Below are positions 1 through 8,242 of a stretch of 18,582 bases of DNA, in pieces. The notes below the pieces were generated by a model. It searched no databases and was not told the DNA's origin. It was given only the letters and a program-made list of their open reading frames with translations. Each line of letters opens with the position of its first letter. The stretch's first letter is position 1. Made by a program: the position numbers and the translations under genes. Source of the DNA: Clostridia bacterium (GTDB lineage Bacteria; Bacillota_A; Clostridia; Peptostreptococcales; JAAYPU01); the NCBI GenBank assembly GCA_022360735.1, contig JAKSCF010000001.1, positions 1-18,582 on the forward strand, given 5' to 3'.

Positions 1-84
1 AAACCTGTTTCTATTGCGACAGATGAGATAGCAGAAGGTCTTATAGATTATTCGAGAGAAGACAGATACGATATCGGTGTATAA
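1..84 (+). CDS. rpoZ: RNA polymerase omega subunit, C-terminal fragment
   Basis: Only the last 27 codons and the TAA stop are in the window; the start lies off the left edge. The visible peptide begins KPVSIATDEIAEG and ends DRYDIGV, which resembles the C-terminal part of omega (a KPL-IA-EEIAEGKI-like segment). Omega is a small accessory subunit that helps assemble and stabilise the beta-prime subunit. The gene lies 2 nt upstream of coaBC, the usual rpoZ-coaBC pairing in Clostridia and Bacilli, and this context supports the call more than the short peptide does. The two genes are almost certainly co-transcribed. Confidence 0.8.
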   Translation, partial: KPVSIATDEIAEGLIDYSREDRYDIGV

Positions 85-86
85 AG

Positions 87-1280
87 ATGAAAAAACATTT
101 GGTTATTGGAGTTACAGGAGGCATTGCTTCATATAAAGCTTTAGATGTGGTAAGCAGATTAAAGAAAAACGGGTTTGATATCAGTGTCGTGATGACAAAG
201 AATGCGTGTGAGTTTGTTACACCTCTTTCCTTTCAAACCATTTCTCAAAATCGAGTGATTACGGACATGTTTGAAGAACCTAAGACTTGGGAAGTGGAAC
301 ATATTGAGTTGACTAAAAAAGCAGATGCTTTTCTTATCGTTCCTGCCACTCCAAATTTTATAGGAAAAGTAGCTTCAGGAATCGCAGATGATATGTTAAC
401 AACTGCTGTCATGGCATCCAAGACGCCTATTATTTGTGTTCCTTCTATGAATACAAATATGTATGAAAACCCAATTTTTCAACGAAATGTAAGTAAGTTG
501 AAGGATTTGGGATATTATTTTATGGATCCGGACAGCGGTTTGCTTGCTTGTGGCGATGTTGGAAAAGGAAAATTACCGGATCCACAAGAGATTGTGGATC
601 AGACAATAGCCATACTGGACAGGCTGCAGACAAAAAAAGATTATATAGGAAAAAAAGTATTGGTTACAGCCGGACCTACTATTGAGGCTATTGACCCGGT
701 GAGATACATAACCAATCATTCATCGGGTAAAATGGGATTTGCTCTGGCTCAAGAGGCATCACAAAGAGGTGCGGAAGTGGTTTTGATAGCCGGACCTGTC
801 AATTTAGAGTGTTCTGAAGATATAAAACGGGTCAATGTATTAAGCACTCGCGACATGTATGATTCTGTTCATCAATATTTTGAATGGGCAGATGTTGTTA
901 TAAAGGCTGCGGCGCCTTCCGATTATAGGCCTGAAACTGCACTGGGGCAAAAATTAAAGAAAAATAATGAGCAGGTGAGTATACACCTGACTCAAAATCC
1001 AGATATATTAAAATCTTTAGGAGAGAACAAAGGCAATAAAATATTAGTTGGATTTGCTGCCGAGACCGATAATTTACTGGAGTATGCCCAAGACAAAATT
1101 GAAAAAAAGAACTTGGACTTTATTGTTGCTAATAATGTAAAAGATGAAGGTGCGGGGTTTAAATCAGATACGAATATTGTTATCATAATCGATCATCAAG
1201 GTGAAATGATTCAATATGAGAAAAAAACCAAACTAGAGGTGTCCGGTATTATATTAGATAAAGTTAAACAATATATGTAG
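87..1280 (+). CDS. coaBC: Bifunctional phosphopantothenoylcysteine decarboxylase / phosphopantothenate-cysteine ligase
   Basis: This cytosolic enzyme makes 4'-phosphopantetheine for coenzyme A in two steps: CoaB joins cysteine to 4'-phosphopantothenate using CTP, and the FMN-dependent CoaC domain decarboxylates the product. The protein is 397 aa, normal for the fusion. The CoaC half (about 1-180) shows the GVTGGIA start, the active-site His72 in EHIEL, PSMNTNM at 119-125 and Cys155 in LLACGDVGKGK. The CoaB half (about 188-397) has VTAGPTIE, Asn210 in YITNHSSGKMG, KAAAPSDYRP, the Lys291/292 region and a VGFAAET strand. The ATG lies 2 nt after the rpoZ stop, so it probably depends on translation of rpoZ. 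A terminator follows, closing the rpoZ-coaBC unit. Confidence 0.97.
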   Translation: MKKHLVIGVTGGIASYKALDVVSRLKKNGFDISVVMTKNACEFVTPLSFQTISQNRVITDMFEEPKTWEVEHIELTKKADAFLIVPATPNFIGKVASGIADDMLTTAVMASKTPIICVPSMNTNMYENPIFQRNVSKLKDLGYYFMDPDSGLLACGDVGKGKLPDPQEIVDQTIAILDRLQTKKDYIGKKVLVTAGPTIEAIDPVRYITNHSSGKMGFALAQEASQRGAEVVLIAGPVNLECSEDIKRVNVLSTRDMYDSVHQYFEWADVVIKAAAPSDYRPETALGQKLKKNNEQVSIHLTQNPDILKSLGENKGNKILVGFAAETDNLLEYAQDKIEKKNLDFIVANNVKDEGAGFKSDTNIVIIIDHQGEMIQYEKKTKLEVSGIILDKVKQYM

Positions 1281-1302
1281 AATGTGTTTCAAATAAAGTA
1301 TT

Positions 1303-1332
1303 AAGAGTAGTAATTGTTCTACTCTTTTTTTT
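1303..1332 (+). terminator. Rho-independent terminator after coaBC
   Basis: An 8-bp perfect stem, AAGAGTAG (1303-1310) with CTACTCTT (1319-1326), closes an 8-nt loop. The stem runs straight into T residues through 1332, giving nine T in a row with the end of the stem. The stem is short and only moderately GC, so termination may be partial. It lies 22 nt after the coaBC stop and separates rpoZ-coaBC from priA. Confidence 0.8.
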
Positions 1333-1380
1333 CAATAATTATTCATTATCAATTATTAATTTCTATGGTGGGTGAATGTG

Positions 1381-3816
1381 GTGAAGTATGTTCAGGTTGT
1401 TATTAATAATAAAAGCAGACAGACCGATCGGTTATATACATATGGATGTGAAGATGATTCGGTGAGAGTCGGGGACAGGGTGATTGTTCCTTTTGGAAAA
1501 GGTAATCGTAGAACGGAAGGGTATGTTTTTTATGTTGAAGAAGATACGGATATTGAAAAAGGTACTATTAAATTGGTTATCAAAATCCTTAATGATGATA
1601 TTGTATTAAATGAAGAAAGTGTTTGGCTTTGTGAATGGATGAAGCAAGCATATTTCTGCAAATATATAGATGCTGTTCAGTGTTTTATTCCAGCCGGTGC
1701 ATCCATACAAAAACAAAAATACGTTGAATTGCTGGACAATGATATGAATTTTGACACTGAAAGCTTAGAATACCAAATCATTCAAGCTTTAAAAGATAAA
1801 AAAAAGATTTCTATAAAAAAGCTAAATGAGATGTTTGAAAATGCAGAAGGAAGAATAAAATATTTAAAGAACAAAGGTGTCGTTAAAATATCGGAAGTCA
1901 TGAAAAGCAAAGTGCAGCCCGTTTATAAAAAATATGTTAGGATAAAAGATGTAGCAGCAGTCAAAGCCTACATAGGCCATAAAAAAAATGCACCTAAACA
2001 AATAAAAGTACTTAACAGCCTTTTGCAAAAAGGTGAAATGTCATGGGAACTTCTAAAAAATCAACATTCAATAGAGATGAATACTCTGAAAAGTTTAAAT
2101 GAAAAAGGATTAGTGGAAATATTTCAAATCCAAAATCGCCGTATTCCATGTACAGAAATTGAAGAAGAAAAAAATAATGTGATTCATTTGACACATGAAC
2201 AAAAAACGGCGATCCATGAAATAGAATCTTATCTTCATAGAGATGTTCATAAAACCTGTTTGATTCATGGCGTAACCGGAAGCGGGAAAACAGAAATATA
2301 TATGCAGCTGATTCAAAAAGCATTACAATCCAATAAAACTGCCATACTATTGGTACCGGAAATATCTCTTACCTTACAGATGATAGAAAGATTTAAAGGC
2401 CGTTTTGGTGAAGATATTATTGCGGTATTGCATAGCAAACTGTCTGCAGGTGAAAGATATGATGAATGGCTGCGTATTAAAAGAGGTCAGGTTAAAATTG
2501 TGATTGGTGCTCGATCATCACTTTTTGCACCACTCAATAATATTGGAATTATAATATTAGATGAGGAACACGAATCGTCGTATAAATCCGATTACACACC
2601 CAAATATGATGCAGTAGAACTGGCGAGAAAGAGAGCCGAGATCAATGACGCCGTACTGGTGTTGGGAAGTGCTACCCCCACGGTAGTATCTTACTGTAGA
2701 AGTGAACTGGGAGAATATCATCGTATACAGCTGACCAAAAGATACAATGAGAATCTCATGCCTGCAATAGAGATTGTAGACATGCGGGAAGAACTAAAAT
2801 CCGGTAATAAGAGCATTTTCAGCCGAAAGCTTTATGAGCAGATGGAAAATTCTCTAAAAACTCATAAACAAGTTATTTTGTTTTTAAACCGTAGAGGATA
2901 TGCTTCATTTATATCCTGCAGAAGCTGTGGTTATGTTTTAAAATGTCCTAAATGTGGTATTTCCTTGACCTATCATGCCAATAGTAAAAGAGCAGTCTGT
3001 CATTATTGTGGTTTAGAAAAAAAAGTACCGGTGATGTGCCTGGAATGCAGCAGTAAATATATTAAGTATTTTGGAGTAGGTACGGAGCAAATAGAAAAAA
3101 TTGTAAAAGAAACATTTCCGGATTATTCATGTGCCCGATTGGATTTAGATACTGCCAAAGTGAAAGGGAATACTCAAAAGATTTTAAAAGATTTTAAAAA
3201 AGGAAAAACAGATATCTTAATAGGAACTCAGATTGTAGCCAAAGGCTTAGATTTTCCAAATGTAAAGCTGGTTGGGATTTTAGCAGCGGATATTTCACTC
3301 AATATAGCGGATTATAGAGCCAGTGAGAGAACCTTTCAGCTGGTTACTCAAGCAGCGGGAAGAGCAGGCAGAGGCGAGGAACAAGGGCATGTTATTGTCC
3401 AAACCTATAAGCCGGAGCATTATGCTGTAACAACAGCTTGTGATCATAGCTATAAGACATTTTATAATAATGAAATCATTATGAGAAAGCAGTTGGATTA
3501 CCCACCTTATTCAGACATTATTCAAATTATCGTTGCAGGTGTAAAAGAATCAGATACTTGCAGGCTATCTCATAAAGTTTCTGAAGTGTTGACAAAAAAA
3601 ATAGGTGAAGGTGCGAAGCAGAAAATATTAGGGCCGCATCTTGCGCCGAGACAGAAAATCAATGGAAAATATCGTTTTCAAATATTAATTAAATGTAAAC
3701 AGGTTGACCAAATAAGATACAGAGGTATAATTAACAGTATAAAAAACTCATTTACTAAGTTGGAACCAAAAGGCTACAGTTTAATGATAGATTTTAACCC
3801 ATATAGCTTTATGTAA
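1381..3816 (+). CDS. priA: Primosomal protein N', replication restart helicase PriA
   Basis: PriA is a 3'-to-5' superfamily 2 DNA helicase that recognises stalled forks and reloads the replisome. The N-terminal DNA-binding part begins [10 protein letters not shown]. The helicase core has Walker [10 protein letters not shown] near residue 300, the DEEH box near 397, a GSATPT motif, and the late motifs [13 protein letters not shown] and QAAGRAGRG. Between the helicase lobes, eight cysteines in CxxC pairs (starting CRSC and CPKC, then CHYC and CLEC) form the two zinc sites typical of PriA. Length is about 811 aa, within the family range. The frame is open from GTG 1372, but that codon has no ribosome binding site; GGTGGG at 1367-1372 sits 8 nt before GTG 1381, which also gives the usual (M)KYVQV start. 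GTG 1378 is also possible. It leads an apparent operon with def and fmt. Confidence 0.96.
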   Translation: MKYVQVVINNKSRQTDRLYTYGCEDDSVRVGDRVIVPFGKGNRRTEGYVFYVEEDTDIEKGTIKLVIKILNDDIVLNEESVWLCEWMKQAYFCKYIDAVQCFIPAGASIQKQKYVELLDNDMNFDTESLEYQIIQALKDKKKISIKKLNEMFENAEGRIKYLKNKGVVKISEVMKSKVQPVYKKYVRIKDVAAVKAYIGHKKNAPKQIKVLNSLLQKGEMSWELLKNQHSIEMNTLKSLNEKGLVEIFQIQNRRIPCTEIEEEKNNVIHLTHEQKTAIHEIESYLHRDVHKTCLIHGVTGSGKTEIYMQLIQKALQSNKTAILLVPEISLTLQMIERFKGRFGEDIIAVLHSKLSAGERYDEWLRIKRGQVKIVIGARSSLFAPLNNIGIIILDEEHESSYKSDYTPKYDAVELARKRAEINDAVLVLGSATPTVVSYCRSELGEYHRIQLTKRYNENLMPAIEIVDMREELKSGNKSIFSRKLYEQMENSLKTHKQVILFLNRRGYASFISCRSCGYVLKCPKCGISLTYHANSKRAVCHYCGLEKKVPVMCLECSSKYIKYFGVGTEQIEKIVKETFPDYSCARLDLDTAKVKGNTQKILKDFKKGKTDILIGTQIVAKGLDFPNVKLVGILAADISLNIADYRASERTFQLVTQAAGRAGRGEEQGHVIVQTYKPEHYAVTTACDHSYKTFYNNEIIMRKQLDYPPYSDIIQIIVAGVKESDTCRLSHKVSEVLTKKIGEGAKQKILGPHLAPRQKINGKYRFQILIKCKQVDQIRYRGIINSIKNSFTKLEPKGYSLMIDFNPYSFM

Positions 3817-3830
3817 GTAGGAGGGAAAGT

Positions 3831-4286
3831 ATGGCAATTAGGAAAATCGTATTAAAGGGTGATGAAATTCTAACAAAGAAAGCAAGAGTCGTGGATGTTA
3901 TTAATAATAGAATTATTGATTTATTAGAAGATATGGCTGAAACCATGCATGAAAATAACGGAGTCGGCCTTGCTGCGCCCCAAGTTGGTATATTAAAAAG
4001 AGTGGTGGTTGTAGATGTAGGCGATGGCGTTATCGAACTCATTAATCCGGAAATAATAGAAACAAGCGGAGAAGTATTAGATGAAGAAGGCTGCTTAAGT
4101 GTGCCCGGAATTTTAGGAGAAGTGAAACGTCCCAAAACAGTAAAGGTCAAAGCATTGAACAGAAAAGGTGAAGCAATAGAAATCGAAGGCAGTGACCTTT
4201 TGGCCAGAGCATTTTGTCATGAAATCGATCATTTAAATGGTGTACTGTTCGACGAGCGGGCAGACAAAATTGTATATACTGAGTAA
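3831..4286 (+). CDS. def: Peptide deformylase
   Basis: This metalloenzyme removes the N-formyl group from nascent proteins at the ribosome exit. All three family motifs are present: GVGLAAPQ at 44-51, EEGCLS at 85-90 with metal ligand Cys88, and HEIDH at 130-134 with ligands His130 and His134 and catalytic Glu131. At 151 aa it has the short length of clostridial (type 1-like) deformylases. The ATG is preceded by a strong GGAGGG and lies 14 nt after the priA stop. fmt follows 21 nt later, so the enzyme that adds the formyl group and the one that removes it are co-expressed. Confidence 0.97.
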   Translation: MAIRKIVLKGDEILTKKARVVDVINNRIIDLLEDMAETMHENNGVGLAAPQVGILKRVVVVDVGDGVIELINPEIIETSGEVLDEEGCLSVPGILGEVKRPKTVKVKALNRKGEAIEIEGSDLLARAFCHEIDHLNGVLFDERADKIVYTE

Positions 4287-4307
4287 AAAGAAGGTGAAGA
4301 AGCAAAC

Positions 4308-5243
4308 ATGAGAATCATATTTATGGGAACACCTGACTTTGCTGTTGCAGCATTAGAAGAAATAATAAAAAATAAAATAGAAGTAATAGGGGTTGTCACA
4401 CAGCCTGATAGAGCAAAGGGCAGAGGCAAGAAAGTACAATATACCCCTGTTAAACAAGTTGCTTTAGACCATAATATTCCTGTATTTCAGCCTGAATCAG
4501 CAAAAGATAAAGACTTTATTCAAAAGCTGCGCCTATTAAACCCTGACTGCATTGTTGTTGCTGCTTATGGTAATATCCTTTCTAAAGACCTTTTAGACAT
4601 ACCTCGATATGGATGTGTCAACATTCATGCTTCGTTATTGCCTCAGTATAGAGGTGCTGCTCCGATACACTGGGCGGTTATAAATGGAGATGAAAAAACA
4701 GGTATTACCATCATGCAAATGGATGAAGGGTTAGATACAGGGGATATGCTGTTAAAAGACGAAGTTCAAATTGGAAATAAAACCACCGGACAGCTTCACG
4801 ACATTTTAGCTGAGATGGGTGGAAGGCTTATTGTAGAAGCTTTGGAAAAAATACAATCCAAAACCACTCAACCTATGAAGCAAAACAATGAGGCGGCATC
4901 ATATGCCGGTATGATTCATAAGAAAATGGGAAAAATTGAGTGGAACAAGACAGCAGATGAAATTGAACGTTTAATTCGAGGATTAAATCCGTGGCCAATA
5001 GCTTATACTATATATGACCATACAATTATGAAAATATGGGAAGCAGAAGTGTTAGATGAGATATCCAATGCACCTTATGGGACCATCGTATCTATTTCAA
5101 AAAGTGGGCTGAATGTTGCTGCGGGGGATAAAATATTGCAAATTAAAAAGCTCCAGTTTCCTAACAAAAAAGCTGTAACTGTAGATGAATATTTAAGGGG
5201 TAACCAAATTAAACAAAATATCCGATTAGGTTTGGAGGGATAA
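4308..5243 (+). CDS. fmt: Methionyl-tRNA formyltransferase
   Basis: Fmt transfers a formyl group from 10-formyl-tetrahydrofolate to initiator Met-tRNA, allowing bacterial-type translation initiation. The 311-aa length is standard. The N-terminal Rossmann-like formyltransferase domain (about 1-205) begins MRIIFMGTPDFAV and contains NIHASLLPQYRGAAPI at 105-120. Asn105, His107 and Asp143 (in GLDTGDM) correspond to the catalytic Asn-His-Asp triad. The C-terminal domain (about 210-311) has the IRGLNPWP signature and binds tRNA. The start ATG has a GAAGGTGAAG-type binding site. The zinc peptidase gene begins 3 nt after its stop. Confidence 0.97.
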   Translation: MRIIFMGTPDFAVAALEEIIKNKIEVIGVVTQPDRAKGRGKKVQYTPVKQVALDHNIPVFQPESAKDKDFIQKLRLLNPDCIVVAAYGNILSKDLLDIPRYGCVNIHASLLPQYRGAAPIHWAVINGDEKTGITIMQMDEGLDTGDMLLKDEVQIGNKTTGQLHDILAEMGGRLIVEALEKIQSKTTQPMKQNNEAASYAGMIHKKMGKIEWNKTADEIERLIRGLNPWPIAYTIYDHTIMKIWEAEVLDEISNAPYGTIVSISKSGLNVAAGDKILQIKKLQFPNKKAVTVDEYLRGNQIKQNIRLGLEG

Positions 5244-5246
5244 AAT

Positions 5247-5942
5247 ATGGGATATGGATTTATGGGTTATTACACTAGTATGGTAATATTGATTCCGGCG
5301 ATTATTTTTGCAATGTATGCACAAGTCAGGGTCAAATCAACTTTTTCAAAATATCTAAGAGTCAGAAACAGTAGAGGGATAACAGGTGCACAAGCTGCAA
5401 GGAGAATTCTTGATCAAAACGATCTTTATGATGTACCTATTGAATTATCCAAAGGGTCTTTGTCTGATCACTATGATCCAAGAAAAAGAGTGTTGAGACT
5501 ATCTCCTGAGGTACATAATGGGACATCCGTAGCTTCTGTGAGCGTTGCTGCTCACGAATCCGGCCATGCTCTACAGCATGCTCATTCATATGCACCTCTA
5601 ACCATTAGAAATTCTATAGCTCCAACCGTTGGCTTTGCATCTCAAGCCGCCATGCCCTTGGTTCTTTTGGGTCTTTTTATGGGTAGAAGCGGTGGCTTGT
5701 TGATGGATATCGGTATTTATCTTTATGCTTTTGCTGTGTTTTTTCAAGTGATCACTTTACCGGTTGAATTCAACGCAAGCAGTAGAGCCATTGTACAGCT
5801 GGAAGCCAATGGGCTCATCAATAACGAAGAAAAACCAAGAGCCAAGCGTGTATTAAATGCAGCCGCTTTAACCTATGTTGCCGCAATGGCAGTAGCTATA
5901 GCCAACCTGTTGCGTCTGATTATACTAAGAAACAGAGACTAA
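5247..5942 (+). CDS. Membrane neutral zinc metallopeptidase, YugP family
   Basis: The 231-aa protein matches the YugP-like neutral zinc metallopeptidase family (COG2738 type). The zinc motif HESGH is at 103-107: His103 and His107 as ligands, Glu104 catalytic. The later segment LPVEFNASSRA at 171-181 offers Glu174 as the likely third ligand. There is an N-terminal membrane segment (about 10-27), hydrophobic stretches at about 116-145 and 150-172, and another near the C terminus (about 206-226), so it is an integral membrane protein. The physiological substrate of this family is not settled. Its place between fmt and rsmB is common in Clostridia. GGAGGG 8 nt upstream supports the ATG start. Confidence 0.9.
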   Translation: MGYGFMGYYTSMVILIPAIIFAMYAQVRVKSTFSKYLRVRNSRGITGAQAARRILDQNDLYDVPIELSKGSLSDHYDPRKRVLRLSPEVHNGTSVASVSVAAHESGHALQHAHSYAPLTIRNSIAPTVGFASQAAMPLVLLGLFMGRSGGLLMDIGIYLYAFAVFFQVITLPVEFNASSRAIVQLEANGLINNEEKPRAKRVLNAAALTYVAAMAVAIANLLRLIILRNRD

Positions 5943-5958
5943 AAGATTAAATTGTAGC

Positions 5959-5997
5959 GTCGGGTCCCCGTGCCCGACTTCTGATTGCCAGAGGCAA
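5959..5997. repeat. Double-hairpin, REP-like palindromic element
   Basis: Two hairpins lie in the 93-nt gap between the zinc peptidase and rsmB. The first pairs GTCGGG (5959-5964) with CCCGAC (5973-5978). The second pairs TTGCC (5985-5989) with GGCAA (5993-5997) around a 3-nt loop. The first arm is much more GC-rich than its surroundings. No T run follows either stem, so neither looks like a strong intrinsic terminator. The form resembles dispersed REP-type elements, but only one copy is seen here. Confidence 0.5.
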
Positions 5998-6035
5998 GCA
6001 ATTATTAATTTAATATTTACATTGGTGGTGTATTC

Positions 6036-7370
6036 ATGCAAAACCCGAGACAAGTAGCTTTAGAAGTTTTAATCCACGTCTATAAGAACAAAGCCTATTC
6101 CAATTTGGCTGTTAATAAAATGATAAAAAAATATAAAATCGAAGAGACCGGCCTGATTCGAGAAATCGTATATGGGGTCATAGAAAACCAAATCTATTTG
6201 GATTATATCATTGGCAAATTAGTCAAAACAGGTTTAAAAAAATTGAAAAGCGAAGTACATATTATCCTAAGGATGGGGTTATATCAAATGATCTTCTTAG
6301 ATCATACACCGCCTTATGCAGTCGTCAATGAAAGTGTTAAACTCACTAAAAAATATTCCTATCGTCATGTAGGGTTTGTTAATGCTGTTCTAAGAAACTA
6401 TGAACGAAATAAAGAAGAAATGACACTGCCGGACAAGAAAAAAGATATCGTTCAATACCTTTCCGTAAAATATTCCTATGAGCCATGGTTGGTAAAAGAA
6501 TGGCTAAAAACATTTGATGCCGATTTTACCGAAGACTTGCTTCAAGCAGGTAATAGTACGCCGGAGCTGACCATAAGAGTAAATACTTTAAAAACAAATG
6601 TAGATTTCATCACAAAGGAACTGGAAAATCAAGATGTAAAAGTCAGTAAAGGCAAATATATGGATGAAGCATTGATTGTCAAAGGCAGTAACTTAATTGA
6701 TCACAATAAATGGTACAATTCCGGTTACTATCAGGTACAGGATGAAAGCTCTATGCTGGCAGTGAGAGCCTTGGACCCTCAGCCTAATGATACAATGATT
6801 GATATATGTTCGGCACCGGGTGGAAAAACCATTTATGCGGCCGAGCTCATGAAAAATAAAGGCAAAATCATTGCAAGAGATATACATGAGCACAAACTGA
6901 CATTATTAAATGATCGTGCTCAAAAACACGGCATTCATATTATTGAGACCCAAGTATTCGATGGGTTGAATTATGATCCAAACCTAAGCCGAAGAGCAGA
7001 TAAAGTATTGGTAGATGTCCCTTGTTCAGGATATGGTGTTATTCGAAGAAAGCCTGAAATAAAATATAATCGGTCAAAAGAAGATTTTAAAGAACTGGCT
7101 AAAATACAATATCAAATTCTTGAGCAAGCTTCTAAATATGTGAAAAATAAAGGCACACTTTTATATAGTACATGCACCATATCGCCACAAGAAAATATGG
7201 ATGTTATTAGAAAGTTTTTGAATCATAATAGTGATTTTAAAATAGATTTATTAGAAAAAGAACCTTTTGAAAATTTTAATGCTGAAGAAGGAGCGGTTCA
7301 GTTATTTCCAAATTTAGACGGAACTGACGGATTTTTTATTTGTAAAATGAAAAAAATGAATGACAATTGA
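6036..7370 (+). CDS. rsmB: 16S rRNA (cytosine-967-C5)-methyltransferase RsmB
   Basis: RsmB (Sun/Fmu) methylates C5 of a cytosine in 16S rRNA helix 31 using S-adenosylmethionine. The 444-aa protein has an N-terminal NusB-like RNA-binding domain (about 1-130) and a C-terminal Rossmann methyltransferase domain. The SAM-binding motif CSAPGGK is at 258-264. Motif IV DVPCSG carries Cys330, and motif VI STCT carries Cys380; in this family the motif VI cysteine attacks the base and the motif IV cysteine helps product release. GGTGG at 6024-6028 precedes the ATG. In many Clostridia rlmN comes next, but here a palindrome-containing gap leads directly to stp. Confidence 0.95.
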   Translation: MQNPRQVALEVLIHVYKNKAYSNLAVNKMIKKYKIEETGLIREIVYGVIENQIYLDYIIGKLVKTGLKKLKSEVHIILRMGLYQMIFLDHTPPYAVVNESVKLTKKYSYRHVGFVNAVLRNYERNKEEMTLPDKKKDIVQYLSVKYSYEPWLVKEWLKTFDADFTEDLLQAGNSTPELTIRVNTLKTNVDFITKELENQDVKVSKGKYMDEALIVKGSNLIDHNKWYNSGYYQVQDESSMLAVRALDPQPNDTMIDICSAPGGKTIYAAELMKNKGKIIARDIHEHKLTLLNDRAQKHGIHIIETQVFDGLNYDPNLSRRADKVLVDVPCSGYGVIRRKPEIKYNRSKEDFKELAKIQYQILEQASKYVKNKGTLLYSTCTISPQENMDVIRKFLNHNSDFKIDLLEKEPFENFNAEEGAVQLFPNLDGTDGFFICKMKKMNDN

Positions 7371-7389
7371 GTCATATTTTATATATAAT
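7360..7389 (+). promoter_or_regulatory. Putative sigma-A promoter for the stp-prkC operon
   Basis: ATGACA (7360-7365, five of six matches to TTGACA) is separated by 18 nt from a perfect TATAAT (7384-7389). The -35 box lies inside the 3' end of rsmB. Transcription would start near 7396, just upstream of the 17-bp hairpin, giving a leader of roughly 105 nt before stp. The call rests on sequence match and position only. Confidence 0.5.
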
Positions 7390-7401
7390 TATAGGTGGCA
7401 G

Positions 7402-7438
7402 GTGGTATGTCGTATAGGACACCTATACGACATACCAC
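7402..7438. repeat. Perfect 17-bp inverted repeat with 3-nt loop
   Basis: GTGGTATGTCGTATAGG (7402-7418) pairs perfectly with its reverse complement at 7422-7438 around the loop ACA. Beyond an asymmetric internal loop, ATTATA (7388-7393) and TATAAT (7440-7445) could extend the stem. There is no T run after it, so it is not a standard terminator. It would sit at the very 5' end of an stp transcript begun at the promoter proposed at 7360-7389. It could be a dispersed palindrome, an mRNA-stabilising hairpin or a protein binding site. Confidence 0.75.
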
Positions 7439-7502
7439 TTATAATATCACAGTAACTTATTAATATCACCTATAGTAAGTCGTTTTTGTAGGAGGATTCA
7501 TT

Positions 7503-8240
7503 ATGGAAATTGGAGCTAAATCTGATATTGGGTTTGAGAGGCGTATCAATGAAGATGCGTATTATATTTCTAAAGATCATCACTTTTTTATAATTGCCGA
7601 TGGGGTTGGCGGCAATAATGCAGGTGAAATAGCAAGTAAAAATGCGGTTGAAACAGCTGCTTTATTTATAGAAAACAAACCCTTTGATGAAATAGATAAT
7701 GAAGAAACGGCATATGAATATCTTCGTGCATGTATAGAATCTGTTAATCGGTATATTGTTAATTTGGCACAAAACAATGAATCTTACCAAGGAATGGGAA
7801 CAACCATGATTGTTTCTATTGTATTGTCTAATAAAATATATTTAGCTCATTTAGGAGACAGCCGTGGATACTTAATTAGGGGAAAAAAGATCCTTCAGAT
7901 TACAGACGACCATACAGTTCCTGCAGAGCTATATAGAGAAGGAAAAATTTCATGTGATGAGGCCCAAAATCATCCTCAGCGTCATATGATTACAAAAGCA
8001 ATAGGAATGTTAGATGAAATTAAAGCAGATATATATAAGATAGAATTGGAAGAAGGAGACATTATTATTCTTTGTACAGATGGGCTTTATGGAGAAGTCA
8101 ATCCAAAAGAATTACATAAAGTCTTTACAAACAGTCAAAAGATGCAAGATGCTTGTGATGATTTGGTACGTCTTGCTATCTCAAGAAAAAGTAAGGACAA
8201 TATTACTGTTCTTGCCTTGAAAAATGGAGGCGATTATTAA
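7503..8240 (+). CDS. stp: PP2C-family Ser/Thr protein phosphatase Stp/PrpC
   Basis: This cytosolic Mn/Mg-dependent phosphatase reverses phosphorylation by the adjacent kinase PrkC. The 245-aa protein shows the complete bacterial PP2C motif series: RRINEDAYYI with Glu17/Asp18, IADGVGG with Asp33, GMGTT, AHLGDSR with Asp119, ITDDHT, HMITKAIG, CTDGLYGEV with Asp193, and SKDNITVL with Asp232. The acidic residues are the metal-binding set. The ATG has a consensus TAGGAGG 7 nt upstream. Its stop is 2 nt before the prkC start, so phosphatase and kinase are made together, as in other Firmicutes. Confidence 0.95.
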   Translation: MEIGAKSDIGFERRINEDAYYISKDHHFFIIADGVGGNNAGEIASKNAVETAALFIENKPFDEIDNEETAYEYLRACIESVNRYIVNLAQNNESYQGMGTTMIVSIVLSNKIYLAHLGDSRGYLIRGKKILQITDDHTVPAELYREGKISCDEAQNHPQRHMITKAIGMLDEIKADIYKIELEEGDIIILCTDGLYGEVNPKELHKVFTNSQKMQDACDDLVRLAISRKSKDNITVLALKNGGDY

Positions 8241-8242
8241 GC

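Noticed and set aside
1372..1380. GTG 1372 as the priA start
   Set aside because: It overlaps the only ribosome binding site (GGTGGG, 1367-1372); GTG 1381 or 1378 fits the site and the usual N terminus.
7402..7445. Intrinsic terminator for rsmB
   Set aside because: The stem is strong, but the sequence after it has no T run, so it lacks the second needed element.
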